NCBI GenBank assembly: GCA_020050475.1
Contig: JAGVKP010000110.1
Span: forward strand, 1 to 8,793
DNA: 8,793 bases
Direction: 5' to 3'
From: Candidatus Babeliales bacterium
GTDB taxonomy: Bacteria > Babelota > Babeliae > Babelales > JACPOV01
In this document: positions 4,050 through 8,793 of the stretch, in pieces
How the letters are laid out: each line of letters starts with the position of its first letter
Numbering within the stretch: the stretch's first letter is position 1
Notes under the pieces: generated by a model
Databases searched by the model: none
What the model was told of the DNA's origin: nothing
The model's input: only the letters and a program-made list of their open reading frames with translations
Program-made: the position numbers and the translations under genes

Positions 4050-5552
4050 TCATTTATTGATAAAAATTCCATGAAAATTAAACGGTAATGCTTCTTGCAT
4101 TTCTGCTCGCGCACACTCTTTTAAATCACGCGCGTGTAAAAAGAGTAAAAATGATTTTTTAATTCGCGCATCAAAAACAACGGAGATTAAAATCCCATCA
4201 TCTTCAAGCTTGGCGCCCGGCTTGGCGACAAAAATTGGCTCACCCGGATAGCAATTGGCGTGCGACCAGTGAATAGTTTTACTCGTCTGCAGATCTAATT
4301 TGCACAGAGCTGAAAAACCGGGTTTAACGCCATATAAATAACGGTACGGTTTGCAGCGGTATGCTTCATTAATAGTTGGCAGTTCAAGCGAACCGCACGG
4401 CAGCATCGTACGCTCAATTTTTCCCGTCGTTATATTTATCGAAAAGCGCTCAACAGCACTTGATTGCGCAAATGACTCTGGATGCGCACGCAGATGAGCA
4501 AGCTGCGCCGTCTCAATCACGTTGGCATCAGGGTACGTAATCATATCAAGTATTAAAGAATCATCTTTTTCAAACGCGTTTATCTGGTTAAAGCAAAAAA
4601 ATGCGTCAGTACCATATTCACCGACTAATGCTCCGGTCGATTTATCAATGACAACGAAGGTTGTACCGAGCTCCGGTCGCCACGAAAAATAGTCAAAATA
4701 CGGTTTGACTTCAAAAAGCATATCCGCTGGATTAACGATAAACGGAATCGCGGCAATAATTGCATAGCGATCAGTCAATGCAAAGCTATGAATAAACGAC
4801 GGTTTTTTTGTTTTATACGAAGCAATTATCTCGCGCGCATGAGACCCTTTACTCATCTTGGTCAGATGATACTGCGTAGTCGATCCATATTCGACCAAAA
4901 TATTAAAAAAATCTCCCGAGTGAACGTCGGTAATCGGATGGGCCGTACTTGCATGTGCATCGATGTTGTCATCAAATGCAACATGGCCGATGGTCTTTAA
5001 AGAACTCTGATCAAAGGCAACGGCTACCGGACTTGCCGTCAGGCAAACCGGTTGGCCTGCAATGACTGCTGGTGCAATTGACGCATTGTCATAAACCGGT
5101 CGATCACGCAGGGCATTACCAAGTTTTGCAAAGATCGATGATTTTTTCTGCTGAGCACCCGACATCTTACCGGTCTTGAGTGCTGTACGTCGGTACTCTG
5201 TATCTAAAAAAGCAGATGAATACGAGACGGTTCCGTTACCGATCTGCCAACGATACAGTTTTGCAAACCCGTCAAACCAGTATTTGCACTGCGTTTCCCC
5301 CAGTTCAAATTGCGCTGGGCCAACCCGCACTAAAGCACCTTCAAGCCAGCCGGGCAACGTTCCATGAATTTTTAATTGATGATCACCAGTTTCAGTACAA
5401 TTGGATTCGTAACCGCCCTGAGCGCCATAGAAAATTGTATTAGTCGACTGGCATTCTTTTGTCTCTATAATTGTTCTTTTGTTTAAGAGCCAATACGAAA
5501 AGCTCAGCGTTGCCAGAATGGCAACAATAATAGTTATTTTTTTTAGAGTCAT
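4050..5552 (-). CDS. Exported carotenoid-oxygenase (RPE65/BCO family) homologue with altered iron site
   Basis: 500 residues from the ATG at 5552, preceded by GAGAGG; an in-frame ATG at 5570 is the alternative. Residues 3-24 are a signal peptide or membrane anchor, unusual for this family. Family motifs follow in order: GTLPGWLEGALVRVGP (64-79), YWFDGFAKLYRW (91-102), STAHP (202-206), FIHSFALT (253-260), FNQINAFE (321-328), LELPTIN (389-395), YRYLYG (403-408), GEPIF (437-441), EDDGILISVVFD (450-461) and FHG (493-495). Carotenoid cleavage enzymes hold Fe(II) with four His. Here three are present (205, 255, 494), but the third position, FHxxN in relatives, is Asn 322. The second-shell Glu of LTEtP is Ala 173, while the Glu residues of LELP and GEPIF remain. 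The full length and intact frame argue against a pseudogene, but normal oxygenase activity is doubtful. First gene of a four-gene operon. Confidence 0.88.
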   Translation of the reverse strand: MTLKKITIIVAILATLSFSYWLLNKRTIIETKECQSTNTIFYGAQGGYESNCTETGDHQLKIHGTLPGWLEGALVRVGPAQFELGETQCKYWFDGFAKLYRWQIGNGTVSYSSAFLDTEYRRTALKTGKMSGAQQKKSSIFAKLGNALRDRPVYDNASIAPAVIAGQPVCLTASPVAVAFDQSSLKTIGHVAFDDNIDAHASTAHPITDVHSGDFFNILVEYGSTTQYHLTKMSKGSHAREIIASYKTKKPSFIHSFALTDRYAIIAAIPFIVNPADMLFEVKPYFDYFSWRPELGTTFVVIDKSTGALVGEYGTDAFFCFNQINAFEKDDSLILDMITYPDANVIETAQLAHLRAHPESFAQSSAVERFSINITTGKIERTMLPCGSLELPTINEAYRCKPYRYLYGVKPGFSALCKLDLQTSKTIHWSHANCYPGEPIFVAKPGAKLEDDGILISVVFDARIKKSFLLFLHARDLKECARAEMQEALPFNFHGIFINK

Positions 5553-5585
5553 TATACGCAAACCTCTCATTTAATGCCTATTTTC

Positions 5586-5613
5586 AGTATACCGCTATGG
5601 TGGCAATTCGCAA
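5586..5613 (-). promoter_or_regulatory. Sigma-70-type promoter for the carotenoid-oxygenase-like operon
   Basis: On the minus strand, TTGCGA (5613-5608), a 16-bp spacer and TATACT (5591-5586), ending 33 bp before the chosen start codon. The -35 box lies within one arm of an inverted repeat (5602-5614 with 5658-5671). Confidence 0.55.
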
Positions 5614-5671
5614 TTTCGCCAAAATAGCCAATTTTTAGGCGGAAATGCTCTTTTTTTATTGCAAAATTGCC
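5602..5671. promoter_or_regulatory. Near-perfect inverted repeat in the divergent intergenic region (possible operator)
   Basis: GGCAATTCGCAAT (5602-5614) and ATTGCAAAATTGCC (5658-5671) are inverted copies differing by a one-base change and a one-base gap. One arm covers the -35 of the operon promoter. The 190-bp spacer between the divergent genes at 5552 and 5762 also contains A/T tracts. It could be a two-site repressor operator or a long-stem hairpin; no binding protein is encoded nearby. Confidence 0.35.
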
Positions 5672-5761
5672 CCAAAAAACCCCTTTGCTGCAAATCGCTT
5701 GTGAATTTTTTCATTTTTTTTAGGATGAGTAAAACTGTTTTAACTCCAAAGGCTCATCACT

Positions 5762-6118
5762 ATGATACCTCTTTTAGCTTTATCCGTTTTTTTGGCAACC
5801 GGTACCATCAAAAGCGCAACCATCGTTATTGATAACGTCATTCTCTCATCAGAGCGTGACTTTAACTGCTCTATTGATGATACCAGTGCAATCAGCGTCC
5901 GCCCGTGCTATCCGCATCAAAAAGTAACGATTGAAAAAAGGGGCGAAAGTCGTTCACCAAAGTATGAAAAAGTCATTCAGAAAGTTTTGTATGGTCTGTG
6001 GTGCGGGTTTTTGGCACGTATAGCGCTCGGCATTTTTGAAGACAGCGCCATCGATCCGGCAACCAAATTGTATCTAGCCGGCTTTTTTGGCGTGCTTTCA
6101 GGAACTATTTACGAGTAA
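5762..6118 (+). CDS. Small exported protein with C-terminal hydrophobic hairpin
   Basis: 118 residues, unrecognised. A stop at 5741-5743 and the weak AAAGG about nine bases upstream fix the ATG at 5762. Residues 1-18 (MIPLLALSVFLATGTIKS) resemble a short signal peptide, although no basic residue precedes the hydrophobic core. The middle is polar with two Cys (NCS at 35-37 and RPCYPHQK at 47-54) that could pair outside the cytoplasm. The end, KVLYGLWCGFLARIALGIF then KLYLAGFFGVLSGTI, is a hydrophobic hairpin with a short acidic loop. It is like the end of the 164-residue protein across the intergenic region (SLWYTFCYNVGFALF, then NVLAVMLGFSCGIIG). The resemblance is of layout and a few residues, not strong identity. 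It is divergent from the carotenoid-oxygenase operon and ends at a shared terminator. Confidence 0.68.
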   Translation: MIPLLALSVFLATGTIKSATIVIDNVILSSERDFNCSIDDTSAISVRPCYPHQKVTIEKRGESRSPKYEKVIQKVLYGLWCGFLARIALGIFEDSAIDPATKLYLAGFFGVLSGTIYE

Positions 6119-6129
6119 ACAAACTCAGT

Positions 6130-6157
6130 AAAAAAGGGCTCCCGTTACGGAGCCCTT
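6130..6157. terminator. Bidirectional intrinsic terminator between convergent genes
   Basis: The 9-bp perfect arms AAGGGCTCC (6134-6142) and GGAGCCCTT (6149-6157) flank the 6-base loop CGTTAC. On the minus strand, six T follow the GC-rich stem directly, making a strong terminator for the Bax inhibitor-1 gene. On the plus strand a looser T-rich tract (GGCGTTTTATAATATTTTTT) follows, serving the gene ending at 6118. Confidence 0.85.
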
Positions 6158-6180
6158 GGCGTTTTATAATATTTTTTCTA

Positions 6181-6873
6181 TTACTGCTCGCGACGATTAC
6201 CAAAGAGACGAAGCAGCATTAAAAACAGATTGATGAAATCAAGGTAAAGCGTCAGCGCGCCAAGAAGCGCAACCTTATGCATCAGCTCTCCCTGCCCGAT
6301 CATCATATATCCCATCTGCTTAATTTTTTGGCTATCATACGCCGTCAAAAGCGTAAATACACCGACCCCAATAAGCGAAATGACATAATCAACCTGTGCA
6401 CTTTGCATGAACCAATTAATAATCAGCGCAATGATAACGCCGTAAAGCCCCATGCGCGCAATTGACCCGACACCGGTCAAATCATCTTTGGTGAAATACC
6501 CATAGAGCGCCATCGTACCAAAGGTAGCTGCGGCGACAGCAAAAGCCAGATAGATAGAACTTGCCGTATAGACAAAAAAGATTGATGAAAGCGTCACGCC
6601 ACTTAAGATTGAATAGCCAAGAAAAACGGCAATCGCCGTCTGCAGACTCATCCGCATGACAAAACCACTGAGTGCTACAACCAACACAACCTGCGCGAGA
6701 AATAGACCGAAAATAAGTATCCAGTTACTAAAAATTGGTTGATACAGCGACGGTGTGCTGAAAACGAGATACGCAGTACCCGCAGTCAGCGCAAGTCCCG
6801 CGGCCATCCATCCGTAGACTTTATACATGAACTCGGCGATTGAACCGGCCATTGAATAGTTTTGACGGTACAT
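6181..6873 (-). CDS. Bax inhibitor-1/YccA family membrane protein
   Basis: 230 residues, the usual family length, with seven hydrophobic helices. The first begins FMYKVYGWMAAGLALTAGTA, a typical start for bacterial members. The sixth helix ends FTLLTAYDSQKIK (Asp 180) and the last is LYLDFINLFLMLLRLFGN (Asp 212). These two Asp match the pH-sensing di-aspartyl pair described for bacterial BsYetJ, a pH-dependent calcium leak channel, and both are kept here. It is an inner-membrane protein. Relatives are tied to calcium leak and to protection of membrane proteins from proteolysis, but the role in this organism is inferred only from family. A textbook AAGGAG lies six bases before the ATG. It converges with the small gene at 5762 and shares its terminator. 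Confidence 0.95.
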   Translation of the reverse strand: MYRQNYSMAGSIAEFMYKVYGWMAAGLALTAGTAYLVFSTPSLYQPIFSNWILIFGLFLAQVVLVVALSGFVMRMSLQTAIAVFLGYSILSGVTLSSIFFVYTASSIYLAFAVAAATFGTMALYGYFTKDDLTGVGSIARMGLYGVIIALIINWFMQSAQVDYVISLIGVGVFTLLTAYDSQKIKQMGYMMIGQGELMHKVALLGALTLYLDFINLFLMLLRLFGNRREQ

Positions 6874-7036
6874 AATATTCTCCTTGCATAGAACTGTACT
6901 CTATTTTTACCATTTTACTTCAAAAAACAATTCGGTGCAATGCGCGATCCAGATGCGCCAGAGGATAGTTCTTGCACTTGCAGTCGGTGGTTTAGTACAA
7001 CTTACTATAAAAGCGCACTACTTATCAGGAGTTATC

Positions 7037-7564
7037 ATGAAATCAGTTTTAAGTCGTATCACGATGAGTATCATTGCATTGGGATTGGCTGCTCAATTTT
7101 CTCAACAACAATCAGGAGAGGGAAAAGATAAACCGAAAATAAATTTTTCAGGAACACTGGTTGATCAAACTGGGCACAGCTATCAGGTCGAAAATATTAC
7201 TCTTTCAGGAATGTATCGCTCGATTCCTTTTTATAAAAAACCGCGTAAGGCATCAACGAGCCCAGAAACAAATACAACACGTATTGATTTAAAAGAAACA
7301 TCAGAAATTCGCGTGCCGTACCGTGATGATGCACCGATTATCTCTAATTTCAAAAATCGCGATTACATTGAGGTTGAAGTTATCCTCAACGACCAGACAA
7401 AAAATGGCTATATCATTGAACGCTCGCGCAAAATTTTTTGCGATGAAATGACGGCTGCCGGCCCCGTTGAAAAAGAGATCTCATTTGAAGCCCTGGATAA
7501 GATTTCCATCACGGGGCACAAAGAGCGCGAAATGCAACGCAGCAAAAAGAACGGTGCTCATTAA
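7037..7564 (+). CDS. Hypothetical exported protein
   Basis: 175 residues, not recognised. I start at the ATG at 7037, which has AGGAG five bases upstream and begins a signal-peptide-like segment (MKSVLSRITMSIIALGLAAQ). The frame stays open back to 6884, but that part lacks a ribosome site. The mature protein is hydrophilic. It begins with a strand-rich part (INFSGTLVDQTGHSYQVENI and LSGMYRSIPFY, about 35-66). A Ser/Thr-rich linker follows (72-82), then a second strand-rich part (IRVPYRDDAP, DYIEVEVILND, GYIIERSRKIFCDEM). The tail is strongly basic (HKEREMQRSKK). There is one Cys, so no disulfide within the chain. It looks like a periplasmic or secreted beta-sandwich type protein, but no enzyme motif is visible. 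It is divergent from the Bax inhibitor gene; thioredoxin follows 90 bp later from its own promoter. Confidence 0.75.
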   Translation: MKSVLSRITMSIIALGLAAQFSQQQSGEGKDKPKINFSGTLVDQTGHSYQVENITLSGMYRSIPFYKKPRKASTSPETNTTRIDLKETSEIRVPYRDDAPIISNFKNRDYIEVEVILNDQTKNGYIIERSRKIFCDEMTAAGPVEKEISFEALDKISITGHKEREMQRSKKNGAH

Positions 7565-7582
7565 TCAAGCGCGCTCGACACC

Positions 7583-7611
7583 TTGTTCTCTTATACCTCA
7601 GTTGTTATACT
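7583..7611 (+). promoter_or_regulatory. Sigma-70-type promoter for thioredoxin
   Basis: TTGTTC (7583-7588), a 17-bp spacer, and a consensus-like TATACT (7606-7611), 43 bp before the thioredoxin ATG. Confidence 0.6.
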
Positions 7612-7654
7612 TTGAAAATCGCAGAAAAAATACATTTAAAAGTGAGAATTTATT

Positions 7655-7975
7655 ATGCCAGTTTTAGTTACCAAAGATAATCACGAGACAGAAATCGTAA
7701 AATCAAAACTACCGGTGGTTCTTGATGTATTTGCAACCTGGTGCGGGCCATGCCAGTATATGATGCCGATTTTTGAACAGCTTGAAAAAGAACACGGGGC
7801 ATCCTATAAATTTGCAAAATTAAATGTCGACGAATCACGCGATCTTGCTATTCAGTATGGCGTCAGCTCGATTCCTACGTTTATTTTCATCAAAGATAAT
7901 CAGGTTAAGGGCAAAGAGGTCGGCAGCTTGACCAAAGAAGATCTGGTCAAAAAAATACAATCATATTTTAAATAA
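7655..7975 (+). CDS. trxA: Thioredoxin
   Basis: 106 residues, the normal length of a single-domain bacterial thioredoxin with no signal peptide, so cytoplasmic. The redox site WCGPC is at 29-33, preceded by VVLDVFAT with the buried Asp 24 that tunes the nucleophilic Cys 30. The cis-Pro loop SSIPTF has Pro 74, and KLNVDE (56-60 region) is the usual third strand. It reduces disulfides of target proteins, taking electrons from thioredoxin reductase, which is not in this window. A weak GTGAGAA lies upstream of the ATG and the gene has its own promoter. Its stop is 3 bp from the stop of the convergent DUF1295 gene, with no terminator between them. Confidence 0.97.
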   Translation: MPVLVTKDNHETEIVKSKLPVVLDVFATWCGPCQYMMPIFEQLEKEHGASYKFAKLNVDESRDLAIQYGVSSIPTFIFIKDNQVKGKEVGSLTKEDLVKKIQSYFK

Positions 7976-7978
7976 GAA

Positions 7979-8743
7979 TTAGCGTTTTTTTTCAAACCAC
8001 GGAATAAAAGCGCTGGTCCTTTTTTTATACTCTTGATATTCAAGATTGGAGTCAAACGGTTTTTCTGCCATCGGTATGCCGGAAACAAAAAGCAGCAAGC
8101 CGGTAATCAAAAGTGGACTGATAATAGCCGTCCAGCCATATGAAACTGGCAGCACGAGTAAAAAAAGTGCCCACCACATGACACTTTCACCAAAATAGTT
8201 TGGGTGGCGCGTATACCGCCACAAGCCGCTCACCATAATGCGCCCTTTGTTTACCGGATTATGGATAAACTGGGCAAATTGATAATCGCCGACCGCTTCC
8301 CAAAACATGCCAAAAAACCAGATCGCTATTGATACCGCGTCAAACCAGGTAAGCCCTACCGGCGGCATTATATGGACCAGTATGATCGGGTACCCAATAA
8401 TGAGCATTAAGGCCCCTTGCAGCATAAAAACAATCAAAAATGAGTACAGTTTCTCCCGATTACCCCATTTGGCACGAAGCTCTTGATACCGCCTATCTTC
8501 CGGCTTTCCCCACGTGCGCTTAAAAAGGTAAAAACTAATCCGCACACCCCACAGAAAAACCAATACGCTAACAATCAAAGCGCGGGCCGAGCTCAGCGTC
8601 GCAAAAAGCGTACAAAGAATGGCGATAAGCATAAACCCGATCCCCCAACCGGCATCAGCAATCGTGTTATTGTTAATAACGCGCGAAATGCCAAAAAGTA
8701 CCGCCATATAAGCCAAAATTGACGCTACAATAATATAAATCAT
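7979..8743 (-). CDS. DUF1295 family membrane protein (steroid 5-alpha-reductase/ICMT-like fold)
   Basis: 254 residues, close to the usual 250-270. Several hydrophobic helices are visible (about 2-19, 33-50, 56-74, 103-124, 135-151, 187-201, 205-223). Diagnostic motifs appear in order: ADAGWGIGF (29-37), GVRISFYLFKRTWGKPEDRR (66-85) with RYQELRAKWG (85-94), GLWRYTRHPNYFGE (173-186) followed by WW, and AEKPF (226-230) with YKKRTSAFIPWF near the end. The RHPNYFGE stretch near the C-terminus is the cofactor-binding part shared with steroid 5-alpha reductases and isoprenylcysteine methyltransferases. The family is presumed to act on lipid-like substrates at the membrane, but substrate and cofactor are not established. 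AGGTG precedes the ATG. It converges on thioredoxin with 3 bp between the stops. Confidence 0.93.
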   Translation of the reverse strand: MIYIIVASILAYMAVLFGISRVINNNTIADAGWGIGFMLIAILCTLFATLSSARALIVSVLVFLWGVRISFYLFKRTWGKPEDRRYQELRAKWGNREKLYSFLIVFMLQGALMLIIGYPIILVHIMPPVGLTWFDAVSIAIWFFGMFWEAVGDYQFAQFIHNPVNKGRIMVSGLWRYTRHPNYFGESVMWWALFLLVLPVSYGWTAIISPLLITGLLLFVSGIPMAEKPFDSNLEYQEYKKRTSAFIPWFEKKR

Positions 8744-8793
8744 ACAAACACCTACTCTAAATTATTTTCTAGCTGAATATTGTTTTTTAGATC

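Noticed and set aside
4040..4114. Longer start (ATG 4114) for the 143-residue protein
   Set aside because: It lies inside the carotenoid-oxygenase gene and lacks a ribosome site; the ATG at 4039 is preceded by GAGGT and a signal-like start.
4788..5443. Plus-strand open frames antisense to the carotenoid-oxygenase gene
   Set aside because: The minus frame carries family motifs along its whole length; the plus frames show no recognisable domain.
5640..5730. Promoter TTGTGA/TAGGAT before the gene at 5762
   Set aside because: The -10 is poor and the region is simple T-rich sequence; not strong enough to list as a feature.
6884..7036. Upstream extension of the exported protein at 7037
   Set aside because: No ribosome site, composition unlike the rest, and the internal ATG at 7037 has AGGAG and starts a signal peptide.
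1..8793. CRISPR array, tRNA or rRNA gene, riboswitch
   Set aside because: No regularly spaced repeats and no cloverleaf or rRNA-like stretch were seen. The leaders are short or AT-rich without recognisable aptamer cores.

Overview
The window is bacterial DNA, AT-rich, with standard-code genes, Shine-Dalgarno sites and Sec-type signal peptides. Core genes (thioredoxin, Bax inhibitor-1 family, DUF1295, a LysE/RhtB tail) sit beside an accessory region of small secreted proteins, an exported carotenoid-oxygenase-like protein and decayed mobile DNA. This would fit a Gram-negative, possibly host- or amoeba-associated lineage such as Candidatus Dependentiae. No marker gene proves that, so the taxonomic guess is weak.

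Region 1 (1-2400) is a gene graveyard with two intact genes. It opens with the last 64 codons of a LysE/RhtB-type transporter. The last 97 bp of that gene recur at 2273-2369, so a ~2.1 kb segment lies between direct repeats. Inside it are an IS4-family transposase relic with a readable YREK signature and a frameshift (284-587), two further fragments resembling the end of the same element (about 1505-1560 and 1642-1702), a SAM-methyltransferase relic (1228-1437), and a relic of the secreted-protein family found downstream (1442-1504). The two intact genes are a DUF6622-like membrane protein (754-1233) and a GNAT acetyltransferase of the AAC(6')-like type (1743-2258). Each is preceded by a copy of the same 19-bp block, which forms the -35 half of a good sigma-70 promoter.

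Region 2 (2368-5613, minus strand) looks like one operon, with a promoter at 5586-5613, four genes 10-22 bp apart, and an intrinsic terminator at 2368-2397. The first gene encodes an N-terminally membrane-targeted carotenoid-oxygenase (RPE65/BCO fold) homologue in which one of the four iron-binding histidines is Asn and one second-shell Glu is Ala. The next three encode small signal-peptide proteins sharing a previously unnamed (to me) domain. One is a chimera: its N-terminal half is the small-protein domain and its C-terminal half is a copy of the carotenoid-oxygenase tail. A divergent gene at 5762 encodes another small protein with a similar C-terminal hydrophobic hairpin. This operon is the best candidate for an undescribed system.

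Region 3 (6130-8793) is ordinary: a Bax inhibitor-1 family gene (minus), an unrecognised exported protein (plus), thioredoxin with its own promoter (plus), and a DUF1295 membrane enzyme converging on thioredoxin with only 3 bp between the stop codons.
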